Position numbers and translations under genes: made by a program
Shown: positions 1-8,449 of the stretch, piece after piece
Layout of the letters: each line of letters opens with the position of its first letter
Numbering within the stretch: position 1 is the stretch's first letter
Assembly (NCBI GenBank): GCA_965215055.1
Contig: OZ244046.1
Coordinates: 1-64,000, forward strand
Direction of reading: 5' to 3'
DNA length: 64,000 nucleotides
Origin: G965215055 sp965215055
GTDB lineage: Bacteria > Pseudomonadota > Gammaproteobacteria > UBA4575
Notes under the pieces: generated by a model
The model's input: only the letters and a program-made list of their open reading frames with translations
The model's database searches: none
Told to the model about the DNA's origin: nothing

Positions 1-27
1 ATCACGGGGCGGAGTGTACGCAGGGGT

Positions 28-795
28 TTATATGCTTTCATCTTTGCGTAAGGTCAGTACTTCATAACCGGTTTCGGTGACAAGTACCGTATGTTCCCAT
101 TGGGCAGATAAACTATGGTCCTTGGTAACGACTGTCCAGCCGTCAGGCAATAACCGTACGTTTCTTTTCCCGGCATTTACCATTGGTTCGATGGTAAACG
201 TCATTCCGGCTTGTAGCTTCATACCAGTGTTGGGCTTTCCGTAATGTAGAACCTGTGGGTCTTCATGAAACATGCGCCCGATTCCATGACCACAGTATTC
301 TCGAACTACTGTAAAGCGATTTCTTTCAACAAAGCTCTGAATAGCATGTCCAACGTCTCCAAGTTGCATGCCTGGCCTGACGTGATGAATTCCAACTTTC
401 AGCGCCTTGTAAGTTACGTCTATTAGCCGCTGTGCCAGTATCGAAGGTTTGCCAAGCATGAACATTTTACTGGTATCACCGTGGAAGCCGTCTTTGATGA
501 CGGTAATGTCGATATTGAGAATGTCGCCATTTTTTAAAGTGCGTTCTCCAGGAATACCGTGACACACTTGGTGATTTACGGAGGTGCAAATAGATTTTGG
601 AAAGCCGCGATAATTCAAGGGGGCCGGGATGGCCTTTTGTTCATTGACGATATACTCATGACAGATTTTATTTAACTCCTGGGTGCTTATACCAGGAACT
701 ACATAGGGGCCTATCATGTCGAGTACCTCGGATGCCAGTTTACCGACAGCCCGCATTTTGCCGATTTCTTCAGCCGATTTAATCGTTACGTTCAT
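28..795 (-). CDS. map: Methionine aminopeptidase type I
   Basis: Removes the initiator methionine from new proteins in the cytosol. The 255-residue product aligns almost without gaps to E. coli MetAP (264 aa). The five metal ligands are visible: two Asp in the NIDITVIKDGFHGD stretch (about 96 and 107), His in the GHGIGR motif, Glu in FTIEPM and Glu in QWEHT. An in-frame ATG lies 30 bases upstream (825), but the alignment favours the ATG at 795, where MNVTIKSAEE matches the family N-terminus. It is divergent from rpsB, as in most Gammaproteobacteria, and shares a roughly 210-base intergenic region with it. Confidence 0.97.
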   Translation of the reverse strand: MNVTIKSAEEIGKMRAVGKLASEVLDMIGPYVVPGISTQELNKICHEYIVNEQKAIPAPLNYRGFPKSICTSVNHQVCHGIPGERTLKNGDILNIDITVIKDGFHGDTSKMFMLGKPSILAQRLIDVTYKALKVGIHHVRPGMQLGDVGHAIQSFVERNRFTVVREYCGHGIGRMFHEDPQVLHYGKPNTGMKLQAGMTFTIEPMVNAGKRNVRLLPDGWTVVTKDHSLSAQWEHTVLVTETGYEVLTLRKDESI

Positions 796-858
796 TGTTT
801 TATATTTGTCTCCGACCTGTTTCACATACTCCGAGATGAATCAAATCACATCCTTTCC

Positions 859-888
859 TTGTTCATCTATAAATAACTATGTTATAAA
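859..888 (+). promoter_or_regulatory. Candidate sigma-70 promoter of rpsB-tsf
   Basis: A -35 box TTGTTC (859-864) and a -10 box TATAAA (883-888) are separated by 18 bases. The segment after the -10 is GC-rich (ccgcgc), as is common for stringently controlled ribosomal promoters. Transcription would begin near 895 and give a leader of about 110 bases before rpsB. Pattern match only. Confidence 0.5.
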
Positions 889-937
889 AGCATCCGCGCT
901 TTGCGCAAATACGCTTTAATTCACACACGCATCGTCA

Positions 938-999
938 CGTGTGGTGGGTGCTCGCAAGGGTTTCCACACGGGGTGCGTGGAGGTCTAACCCACAGGGAG
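938..999 (+). promoter_or_regulatory. rpsB 5' leader, probable S2 autoregulatory structure
   Basis: A perfect 7-bp stem pairs CGTGTGG (938-944) with CCACACG (964-970) around a loop holding TGGGTGCTCGCAAGGG. Loop bases TGGGT (945-949) are complementary to ACCCA (988-992), which sits just before the Shine-Dalgarno AGGGAG (994-999), so a pseudoknot could mask the ribosome binding site. Gammaproteobacterial rpsB-tsf operons are known to be repressed by S2 through a conserved leader. I infer that this is that element; the pairing itself is read directly from the sequence. Confidence 0.65.
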
Positions 1000-1007
1000 T
1001 ACATATC

Positions 1008-1748
1008 ATGGCGAATGTCACAATGCGCCAAATGCTGGAAGCTGGCGTGCATTTTGGGCATCAGACTCGTTACTGGAATCCGAAAATGAGTCCTTATATT
1101 TTCGGAGAGCGTAACAAAATCCACATTATTAATCTTGAGAAGACACTGCCGATGTTCCTCGATGCGGCAACATTTCTAGGCAGTATGGCGGCAAATAAGG
1201 GCACTATTTTATTTGTAAGCACAAAGCGTTCCGCACGTGACGTGATACAACAGGAAGCGATACGCTGCGGAATGCCATATGTCAATCATCGTTGGCTAGG
1301 CGGCATGTTGACCAATTTCAATACAGTCAAAAAATCGATTCAGCGATTACAACATCTTGAGCAAATTGTAAGCGGTGACGGGATTGAAAGATTAAATAAA
1401 AAAGAAGTGCTTTTACTCAAGCGTGAGCTATTTAAGTTAGACCGTAGTTTAGGCGGCATCAAGAACATGACGAGTTTACCAGACGTTTTGTTTGTCATTG
1501 ATGTAGGGTATGAAGCCGTTGCAGTGAGTGAAGCGAATAAACTTTGTATTCCCGTGGTTGCGGTGGTGGATAGCAATAATGAGATAGATGGCATTGATTA
1601 CGTTATACCAGGTAATGATGATGCTATTCGTGCTATCAAGCTGTATGCCTCACATATTGCAGATGCGATTTTGGAGGGTAAAGAAAGTTCACAGGTCGCG
1701 TCTGGCAATGAAGATGAGTTTGTAGAAGTCGATGAAACCCATGAGTAG
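1008..1748 (+). CDS. rpsB: 30S ribosomal protein S2
   Basis: Component of the small subunit that also anchors S1. The 246-residue protein (E. coli 241) starts MANVTMRQMLEAGVHFGHQTRYWNP, a family hallmark, and carries the VGYEAVAVSEANKL and DGIDYVIPGNDDA stretches. The start at 1008 is set by AGGGAG at 994-999 and by the family N-terminus; the reading frame is open further upstream but without homology. The tail after residue 230 is acidic and variable, as usual. It is the first gene of rpsB-tsf-pyrH-frr, probably under S2 feedback through the preceding leader. Confidence 0.98.
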   Translation: MANVTMRQMLEAGVHFGHQTRYWNPKMSPYIFGERNKIHIINLEKTLPMFLDAATFLGSMAANKGTILFVSTKRSARDVIQQEAIRCGMPYVNHRWLGGMLTNFNTVKKSIQRLQHLEQIVSGDGIERLNKKEVLLLKRELFKLDRSLGGIKNMTSLPDVLFVIDVGYEAVAVSEANKLCIPVVAVVDSNNEIDGIDYVIPGNDDAIRAIKLYASHIADAILEGKESSQVASGNEDEFVEVDETHE

Positions 1749-1857
1749 CCTCATAGTGCTGCTGCAACACGGGATAAATTTATCTTTGATAAGAAGGCCC
1801 CTGAAGCCTGAAATTATTTTTTCGAACATTGGTAATAGGATCAGGTGAGAAATAACG

Positions 1858-2751
1858 ATGCAAATAACGGCAACAATGGTCAAAAAACTACGTGAACGCA
1901 CCGGCGCAGGTATGATGGACTGTAAAAGGGCGTTGGTGGAAAGCAACGGTGATATAGATGCGGCAGTCAAAAGGATGCGCGAATCTGGGCAAGTTAAGGC
2001 TGATAAAAAATCTGAACGTATTGCCGCGGAGGGAACGATTACCATTGCTACGTCAAACGATGGAACACGGGCGGCAATCGTGGAAGTAAACTGTGAAACT
2101 GATTTTGTTGCAAAAGATAGCCAGTTTCAGATGTTTTCGAAGCAGTTGGCTGACGTGATATTAGCAAATGGCGTCAGTACGGTTGATGAGTTGAAAGTGG
2201 CCTCTTTGGAATCAGGGCAAAGTGTCGAACAAGTGCGCCTCGATTTAGTTGCCAAAATAGGTGAGAACATTCAAGTGCGCCGTTTTGAGAAAATAAATAG
2301 CAAAGGCACCGTTGTGGACTACTCACATAGAAATCGGATAGGAGTACTGGTAGACCTCGCAAGAGGAGATAAAAGTTTGGGTAAAGATATTGCCATGCAG
2401 GTTGCCGCAACCAATCCCGTATGTATAGCTATAGAAGATGTACCGGGCGGTTTATTGGCAAAAGAGAAAGAGATTTTTATGGTGCAGGCGGAAGCCAGTG
2501 GTAAATCACCGCAGATTATTGAAAAAATGGTACAAGGGAAGCTGAAAAAGTGCCTCAAGGAAATCACTTTACTGGGACAGCCGTTTGTAAAGGACCCCGA
2601 CCTGACCGTCGAAGACCTGCTAAAAAGTGCTAACGCGGAACTTGTGAGCTTTGTTCGATTTGAGGTAGGTGAGGGGATAGAAAAAAGATCTGACAACTTC
2701 GCAGATGAAGTCAGAAAACAGGTCGATCAGAGTGAAGATAAAAGTCATTAG
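1858..2751 (+). CDS. tsf: Elongation factor Ts
   Basis: Guanine nucleotide exchange factor for EF-Tu. Its 297 residues compare with 283 in E. coli. The UBA-like N-terminal domain reads VKKLRERTGAGMMDCKRAL, and the TDFV-type EF-Tu contact occurs as NCETDFVAKD near residue 80. A good Shine-Dalgarno (AGGTGAG) precedes the ATG. The 109-base gap after rpsB contains a short AGGC/GCCT hairpin followed by a T-rich run near 1817, which may attenuate transcription as reported for other rpsB-tsf operons; this last point is weak inference. Confidence 0.98.
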   Translation: MQITATMVKKLRERTGAGMMDCKRALVESNGDIDAAVKRMRESGQVKADKKSERIAAEGTITIATSNDGTRAAIVEVNCETDFVAKDSQFQMFSKQLADVILANGVSTVDELKVASLESGQSVEQVRLDLVAKIGENIQVRRFEKINSKGTVVDYSHRNRIGVLVDLARGDKSLGKDIAMQVAATNPVCIAIEDVPGGLLAKEKEIFMVQAEASGKSPQIIEKMVQGKLKKCLKEITLLGQPFVKDPDLTVEDLLKSANAELVSFVRFEVGEGIEKRSDNFADEVRKQVDQSEDKSH

Positions 2752-2821
2752 AAAAATGAATAAAAGAGGGAGCTCTTGTCCCAAAGAAGACATCCGGGTA
2801 CAAATGGCAAAGGAGATAATT

Positions 2822-2878
2822 ATGAAGAGCGCGCATTACCTCCCTGCAACGATTACTCCGGTTCTGAAAAATGGATAA
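2822..2878 (+). CDS. 18-codon leader ORF overlapping the pyrH start
   Basis: A small ORF encodes MKSAHYLPATITPVLKNG. It has the strongest Shine-Dalgarno in this gap (AAAGGAG, 2809-2815, six bases from the ATG). Its TAA stop (2876-2878) overlaps the ATG of pyrH (2871) inside the string ATGGATAA, whereas the pyrH ATG has no convincing ribosome binding site of its own. This arrangement suggests that translation of the leader delivers ribosomes to pyrH. I know of no homologue of the peptide; it may act only through being translated. Confidence 0.45.
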   Translation: MKSAHYLPATITPVLKNG

Positions 2879-3695
2879 AGACGTTGACGCACGGAAACCC
2901 AGGGAGTCTTTATTAGTACATGGCCCTAACAAGTTAAGAGTTGATAAACAGCAAGAGGCGGAACAGGGGGAAGAAGGAAACGAAGCCGTTTATCAGCGCA
3001 TTTTGCTAAAGCTCAGTGGCGAAGCACTGATGGGGAGTTGTAACTATGGCATTGATTCAGATGCCATTGCCCGCATTGCTTCGGAAATTGCGCATGTAAA
3101 CAAGCTTGGGGTGCAAGTCGCCGTTGTTATTGGTGGCGGCAATATATTTCGTGGTGCAGGGCTTGCGCGAGCCGGAATGGACCGCGTGACGGCCGATCAT
3201 ATGGGCATGTTGGCAACGGTGATAAACGGCCTAGCTCTGCAGGATGCTTTGGAACGCATGGATGTATATTGCCGAGTCATGTCGGCAGTTAAAATTAATC
3301 AATTGTGTGAAGATTATATTCGACGCCGTGCCGTGCGACATTTGGAAAAAGGCAGGGTAGTTGTTTTTGCAGCAGGTACGGGCAATCCTTATTTTACAAC
3401 TGATTCAGCAGCGAGTTTGCGGGCTTCGGAAATTAATGCCGATATCATGCTTAAAGCAACCAAGGTAGATGGAGTTTATGACGAAGATCCACATCAAAAT
3501 CCTAATGCGAAAAAGTATACAAAAATCAACTATGATGATGCCATTAACAGAAAGCTTGCCGTGATGGATGCAACTGCGTTAGTGCTTTGTCGGGATAATA
3601 ATATTCCTTTGCGTGTGTTTAATCTGTTTAATGAAGGTGACCTAACCAGAATTATACAAGGTGTAAATATTGGCACTATGGTTGTGGGAGCATAA
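2871..3695 (+). CDS. pyrH: UMP kinase, N-terminally extended
   Basis: Phosphorylates UMP to UDP in pyrimidine synthesis; hexameric amino-acid-kinase fold, GTP-activated and UTP-inhibited in Gammaproteobacteria. Motifs: RILLKLSGEAL, VVIGGGNIFRG, GMDRVTADHMGML, GTGNPYFTTDSA and KATKVDGVYDEDP. It is 274 residues against 241 in E. coli; the excess is about 32 charged N-terminal residues before the conserved VYQRILLK. No ATG, GTG, TTG or CTG codon occurs in frame between 2871 and the conserved core, so the extension appears real unless a rare start is used. The start overlaps the stop of a small leader ORF. Confidence 0.95.
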   Translation: MDKDVDARKPRESLLVHGPNKLRVDKQQEAEQGEEGNEAVYQRILLKLSGEALMGSCNYGIDSDAIARIASEIAHVNKLGVQVAVVIGGGNIFRGAGLARAGMDRVTADHMGMLATVINGLALQDALERMDVYCRVMSAVKINQLCEDYIRRRAVRHLEKGRVVVFAAGTGNPYFTTDSAASLRASEINADIMLKATKVDGVYDEDPHQNPNAKKYTKINYDDAINRKLAVMDATALVLCRDNNIPLRVFNLFNEGDLTRIIQGVNIGTMVVGA

Positions 3696-3697
3696 GT

Positions 3698-4255
3698 GTG
3701 ATTGAAGAGATAAAGCAAGATGCAAAAGATCGGATGCATAAAAGTATCCACGCGTTGTCCAATGAGCTTTCAAAAGTTCGCACTGGACGGGCAAGTGCAC
3801 GCTTGTTGGATCACATAATGGTTGAGTATTATGGCAACCAGGTTCCCATTAACCAGGCAGCGACCGTAGCTGTCGAGGACACGCGCACGATTGCCGTCAC
3901 ACCGTGGGAAAATTCTCTGGTGCCTGTAGTTGAAAAAGCCATTATCGGCTCCGACCTTGGTTTGAACCCGACTACCACGGGTACCGTAATTCGGATAACT
4001 ATGCCGCCGCTAACGGAAGAAAGGCGCAAGGACTTGGTTCGGGTGGTTAAGCAGGAAGCAGAAAAAACTCGAGTGGCGATACGCAGCATTCGCCGTGATG
4101 CAAATACGGATTTTAAGGAGTTGTTAAAAGAAAAGGAAATCTCAAAAGATGAGGAACGCCATGCTCAAGAGGGTATTCAAAAACTTACCGATCAGTTCAT
4201 TGGGGAAATCGAGTCGATTCTAGAACAAAAAGAAAAAGATCTAATGGAAGTCTAG
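3698..4255 (+). CDS. frr: Ribosome recycling factor
   Basis: Splits post-termination ribosomes together with EF-G. It is exactly 185 residues, as in E. coli. Conserved segments include KVRTGRAS, LLDHIMVEYYG, PLTEERRKDLVRVVK and RRDANTDFKELLKEKEISKDEE. Translation starts at a GTG two bases after the pyrH stop, so the two genes are probably coupled. Confidence 0.98.
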   Translation: MIEEIKQDAKDRMHKSIHALSNELSKVRTGRASARLLDHIMVEYYGNQVPINQAATVAVEDTRTIAVTPWENSLVPVVEKAIIGSDLGLNPTTTGTVIRITMPPLTEERRKDLVRVVKQEAEKTRVAIRSIRRDANTDFKELLKEKEISKDEERHAQEGIQKLTDQFIGEIESILEQKEKDLMEV

Positions 4256-4329
4256 CACTTTGGTTAACCGGTGCCCGATTGTGCATTCCATTGTCGATGC
4301 TCTTTTCCCAGTGATGTTTCAGAAGTTAC

Positions 4330-5055
4330 ATGTCCGATGATCTAGCTCCTGCACATGTCGCCATCATAATGGATGGTAACGGAAGATGGGCAAAATTACG
4401 AAAGCTGCCGCGTACTGCGGGACATGAGCGAGGAGTAAAGGTCGCTCAAGAGATAATAAAGGCAAGTGGTGAGGCTGGAGTTAAATATCTAACCCTGTTT
4501 GTATTCAGTAGTGAAAACTGGCAAAGACCCAAGGGAGAGGTCTCCGCACTGATGGGGTTGCTTGTGCGGTCGTTACGAAGTGAAATTCAGGATTTGGCGG
4601 ATAACGGCGTACGTCTAAAATTTCTTGGTGAAAAAGATGGGTTTTCAAAGGAAATCTATCAGCAGATTCGGCAAGCTGAGCAACTTACATCGGCTAATGA
4701 CAAATTATTTCTGAATATTGCTGCAAACTATGGGGGCAAGTGGGACATTCTACAGGCGGTGAAAAAAATTATCCGGGAGGTACAACGCGGCAGTTTGGAG
4801 GTAGAGGATATAAATGAAACCGCTCTAAAAGAAAAATTATCTACTGAAAATATGCCTGCGCCGGACTTGTTTGTTCGCACGGGTGGTGAGCGGCGCATCA
4901 GCAATTTCCTGTTATGGCAGTTGGCTTACACTGAATTATATTTTTGCGATGTACTGTGGCCAGATTTTAACTCGCGTGAATTGGCAAAGGCATTTGAAAG
5001 CTATCGCGTAAGACAAAGAAGATTCGGGCGTACACAAGAACAAGTATTGCCATAA
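4330..5055 (+). CDS. uppS: Undecaprenyl diphosphate synthase (cis-prenyltransferase)
   Basis: Condenses isopentenyl diphosphate units onto farnesyl diphosphate to make the C55 lipid carrier for peptidoglycan and LPS. It has 241 residues (E. coli IspU 253). The family motifs are HVAIIMDGNGRWAK with the catalytic Asp, FSSENWQRP, and the C-terminal RTGGERRISNFLLWQ with the diphosphate-binding arginines. It sits between frr and cdsA; in E. coli, dxr precedes it, whereas here dxr follows cdsA. Confidence 0.97.
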   Translation: MSDDLAPAHVAIIMDGNGRWAKLRKLPRTAGHERGVKVAQEIIKASGEAGVKYLTLFVFSSENWQRPKGEVSALMGLLVRSLRSEIQDLADNGVRLKFLGEKDGFSKEIYQQIRQAEQLTSANDKLFLNIAANYGGKWDILQAVKKIIREVQRGSLEVEDINETALKEKLSTENMPAPDLFVRTGGERRISNFLLWQLAYTELYFCDVLWPDFNSRELAKAFESYRVRQRRFGRTQEQVLP

Positions 5056-5059
5056 TGGG

Positions 5060-5866
5060 ATGTTGGGACAAAGGATAATTGTCGCGGTAACTCTTGGAGC
5101 GCTAATTATATTAGCGGTTTTTACTTTACCGAACTATTTGCTTACCTTTATTTTCGCTCTGGTTGTACTACTGGGTGCCTGGGAATGGGCAGGCTTATCC
5201 GGGCTCTCGGGCGTAGGTTGGAAGGTTGTTTATATTGCCTTTGTCGGTGCTTTGCTCATAGTTACAAGAGTATTCGCCGAGCCACACCACGTGCGCGCAA
5301 TTCTACTCATTGCGGCATTATGGTGGGCAGGTGTTGTGGTTATACTTGCCATGTATGAGACCCATTGGCTGCAAAAGGATTGGTTGCAACGGGTGTTGGG
5401 ATATTCTGGCTTTATCGTGCTTATTCCGGCTTGGTTGGCACTCGACTACCTGCATAAAAAGGGTCCGGACGTATTGATGTTCTTATTGGCACTGGTGTGG
5501 ATAGTTGATATTACGGCCTATTTTGCAGGTAAGCGGTTTGGCAAAAGAAAATTGGCGGTACAACTCAGTCCCGGAAAATCTCGTGAAGGATTGTGGGCTG
5601 CGTTGTTAGCATCTTTGGTACTCGTAATTGCAGGAATTTATTTACTCGAACTTGATAAAATAACATGGTTCTATTTTGGCTGCTTGTGTTTACTGACTGC
5701 CTTGATCTCCGTGGTTGGAGACCTGTATGAAAGTTTACTAAAGCGCAATGCAGGGGTTAAGGATAGTGGAAAAATTTTGCCTGGACATGGTGGTATGCTT
5801 GACAGAATTGACAGCCTAACGGCTGCTGCTCCGGGATTTGCCCTTGGGTTATACTGGGTGGTGTAG
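5060..5866 (+). CDS. cdsA: Phosphatidate cytidylyltransferase
   Basis: Makes CDP-diacylglycerol from phosphatidate and CTP in the inner membrane, the precursor of all phospholipids, including the phosphatidylserine that leads to the Psd substrate. The protein is 268 residues and strongly hydrophobic with about eight membrane segments. The complete CDS signature lies at residues 225-252, including KRNAGVKDSGK, PGHGG and LDRID. It starts five bases after uppS. Confidence 0.97.
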   Translation: MLGQRIIVAVTLGALIILAVFTLPNYLLTFIFALVVLLGAWEWAGLSGLSGVGWKVVYIAFVGALLIVTRVFAEPHHVRAILLIAALWWAGVVVILAMYETHWLQKDWLQRVLGYSGFIVLIPAWLALDYLHKKGPDVLMFLLALVWIVDITAYFAGKRFGKRKLAVQLSPGKSREGLWAALLASLVLVIAGIYLLELDKITWFYFGCLCLLTALISVVGDLYESLLKRNAGVKDSGKILPGHGGMLDRIDSLTAAAPGFALGLYWVV

Positions 5867-5901
5867 TGCTATGACAATTACGGCCCCTTATATTCGTTGA
5901 T

Positions 5902-7077
5902 ATGGCAAAAATATCAATCCTGGGCGCTACGGGCTCTGTTGGGATTAGTACGCTTGATGTCATACAACGGCATCCAACAAAGTTTTCCGTTACGGCACTA
6001 ACTACTAACAATAAAATAAATCTTCTGTATAAACAATGTCTTGAATTTCGTCCACAGCTTGCAGTCGTTGCTGATAAAAGATTAGCTGACGAGTTTATTG
6101 GAAAATTCAACGGTAATGATTTTAAGCCGGAACTTCTTGTAGGCGATGCTGGTTTGCAAAAGGCTGCAAGCTTGAGTGAAGTTGATTTTGTAATGGTGGC
6201 AATTGTAGGTGCCGCGGGGCTGCCTGCTGCGTTGGCTGCAGCACGGGCAGGCAAACGGGTACTGCTTGCAAATAAAGAGGCACTGGTAATGTCCGGTAAC
6301 CTGTTGATGAAGATGGCGAGTGAGCATCACTCTCAACTGCTACCCATAGATAGTGAACATAACGCCGTGTTTCAGTGTCTACCTGAAGGTGATAGCAAAC
6401 GTGATGTTGCTAAAATTATTCTCACTGCTTCCGGAGGGCCGTTTCTGGGTAAGCCTTTGGATGAATTTGAAGACATTACGCCTCAACAGGCGTGCGTGCA
6501 TCCAAATTGGAAAATGGGCAAAAAGATTTCGGTAGATTCCGCGACAATGATGAATAAAGGTCTGGAAGTAATTGAGGCGTGTAAGTTGTTTGAAAAGGAT
6601 ATACGTGATGTAGAAGTAGTGGTACACCCGCAGTCCATTATTCATTCATTGATTACATATCCAGATGGGTCCATGCTTGCACACTTGGCTTATCCAGATA
6701 TGCGGGTGCCTATCGCGCACGCTTTAGCTTGGCCACAGCGTATATCATCAGGTGTGGACAGCATAGATTTGGCTACGATAGGTAAATTGGAGTTTGCTCA
6801 TCCTGACAAGGACCGTTTTCCTTGTTTACAGTTAGCGTATGATGCATTGGCTGCCGAAGAAAGTGCTACAACGGTTTTGAACGCAGCCAATGAGGTTGCA
6901 GTTGAGGGATTTTTGAGAAACCGAATTCGCTTTACAGACATTCCTACAGTAATTAATGCCGCATTGCAAAACATTGAACATGAAGAAGTGCATGAACTGG
7001 AAATGATTTTGGCAAAGGACCAACAGGCGCGCGCGTATGCACAGAGTTTTATTGATAAATCTCTAGTGAGACATTAG
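5902..7077 (+). CDS. dxr: 1-deoxy-D-xylulose 5-phosphate reductoisomerase
   Basis: Second step of the MEP isoprenoid pathway, giving 2-C-methylerythritol 4-phosphate with NADPH. It has 391 residues (E. coli 398). Seen are the dinucleotide motif GATGSVGIS (8-16), the metal-binding DSEHNAVFQ with D150 and E152, LTASGGPF, and MMNKGLEVIEA with the third metal ligand. It works with ispD and ispF encoded further along this window (31.1-32.3 kb). Confidence 0.98.
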   Translation: MAKISILGATGSVGISTLDVIQRHPTKFSVTALTTNNKINLLYKQCLEFRPQLAVVADKRLADEFIGKFNGNDFKPELLVGDAGLQKAASLSEVDFVMVAIVGAAGLPAALAAARAGKRVLLANKEALVMSGNLLMKMASEHHSQLLPIDSEHNAVFQCLPEGDSKRDVAKIILTASGGPFLGKPLDEFEDITPQQACVHPNWKMGKKISVDSATMMNKGLEVIEACKLFEKDIRDVEVVVHPQSIIHSLITYPDGSMLAHLAYPDMRVPIAHALAWPQRISSGVDSIDLATIGKLEFAHPDKDRFPCLQLAYDALAAEESATTVLNAANEVAVEGFLRNRIRFTDIPTVINAALQNIEHEEVHELEMILAKDQQARAYAQSFIDKSLVRH

Positions 7078-7079
7078 CC

Positions 7080-8438
7080 ATGCAGATCTTGGGATACCTG
7101 CTTGCCTTTATTGTTGCCGTAGGCATTATCGTGACAGTGCATGAATTTGGTCACTATTGGGTTGCCAGAAAACTCGGTGTAAAAGTATTACGATTTTCAG
7201 TGGGATTCGGCAAGCCCTTGTTCACACGTCTGTCAGGTGCGGATAAAACGGAATATGTTATTGCCAGTATTCCACTTGGTGGTTACGTCAAAATGCTGGA
7301 TGAACGTGAAGGAGAAGTGCCGGAAGATATTGCTCATCGTGCTTTTAACAGACAATCCGTCTGGAAGAGATTTGCCATAGTTTTCGCCGGCCCGCTATTT
7401 AATTTCATCTTTGCCATACTGGCTTACTGTATGACTTTTATGGTGGGTGTAGAAGGGGTTAAACCTACTATTGGAGAAGTTTCACGCGGCAGTGTTGCCG
7501 AGCAGGCAGAGATCAGGCCGAACGATACGTTTGTACATGTTGAAGACGTTGCCGTACAAACTTGGCAACAAACTTCAATTCAATTGTTGGATAAAGCACT
7601 TAAGTCAGGGGTCGTTGAAGTAACTTTGCGCGACGAGGACTCGGGCCAGAAAGTTGTTACATTGGACCTGAGTGATACCGGGCACCTGCTATCAGAAGGG
7701 AATTTGCTTGAAAAGATTGGTATCACGCCGTGGAGGTATCGGTTGCAGCCAGTATTTGGTGAACTCAAATCAGGCGTTGCCAAAACTGCGGGTATACAGG
7801 CAGGTGACAGGGTAATAAGTATAGACGGGAAGGAAATGGATAGCTGGGCTGATTTAGTTGCGTACGTACAGGCGCGTGCGGGTGTTTCGGTCAATATGCT
7901 GATTCAGCGTGATGACGAACACATGAATTTTGTATTGAGCCCTGAACTTATAGAAAAAGATGGTAAAACTTTCGGGCGCATAGGGGCATATCCATTTGTG
8001 GACCAAGTGCTACTTGATCAGCGGAGGGTTGTCGTTCGTCATAATCCGTTCAATGCAGTTGTTGAAGGAATCACCGAAACTTGGAAATATTCAGTATTGA
8101 CCTTAAAAATTTTATGGAAGATCCTGAAAGGTGAGGCTTCATTAAAAAACATCAGCGGCCCTGTAACCATTGCTGAATATGCAGGGATTTCTGCAACCAT
8201 TGGTTTTTCAGCCTTTGTGGGTGCATTGGCGTTTATCAGTATTGCTATTGGAATTCTTAACTTACTTCCCATTCCGATGCTTGATGGAGGGCACTTGTTT
8301 TACTATCTGGTTGAAATTATCAAAGGTAGTCCGGTCTCCGAACGATTTGAGGCCGTTGGTCAGCGTATAGGGATTATTATGTTGGCTGGCTTGATGAGCC
8401 TGGCCTTTTACAATGATATACACCGACTGCTACAGTAA
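7080..8438 (+). CDS. rseP: Intramembrane site-2 zinc protease RseP
   Basis: Cleaves the anti-sigma factor RseA within the membrane during the envelope stress response and clears signal-peptide remnants. It has 452 residues (E. coli 450). The zinc motif HEFGH is at residues 21-25 in the first membrane helix; two PDZ domains fill the periplasmic middle; the second metal motif NLLPIPMLDGGH lies near residue 395. It starts two bases after the dxr stop and precedes bamA, as in most Gammaproteobacteria. Confidence 0.97.
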   Translation: MQILGYLLAFIVAVGIIVTVHEFGHYWVARKLGVKVLRFSVGFGKPLFTRLSGADKTEYVIASIPLGGYVKMLDEREGEVPEDIAHRAFNRQSVWKRFAIVFAGPLFNFIFAILAYCMTFMVGVEGVKPTIGEVSRGSVAEQAEIRPNDTFVHVEDVAVQTWQQTSIQLLDKALKSGVVEVTLRDEDSGQKVVTLDLSDTGHLLSEGNLLEKIGITPWRYRLQPVFGELKSGVAKTAGIQAGDRVISIDGKEMDSWADLVAYVQARAGVSVNMLIQRDDEHMNFVLSPELIEKDGKTFGRIGAYPFVDQVLLDQRRVVVRHNPFNAVVEGITETWKYSVLTLKILWKILKGEASLKNISGPVTIAEYAGISATIGFSAFVGALAFISIAIGILNLLPIPMLDGGHLFYYLVEIIKGSPVSERFEAVGQRIGIIMLAGLMSLAFYNDIHRLLQ

Positions 8439-8449
8439 AGAATAGCAAT

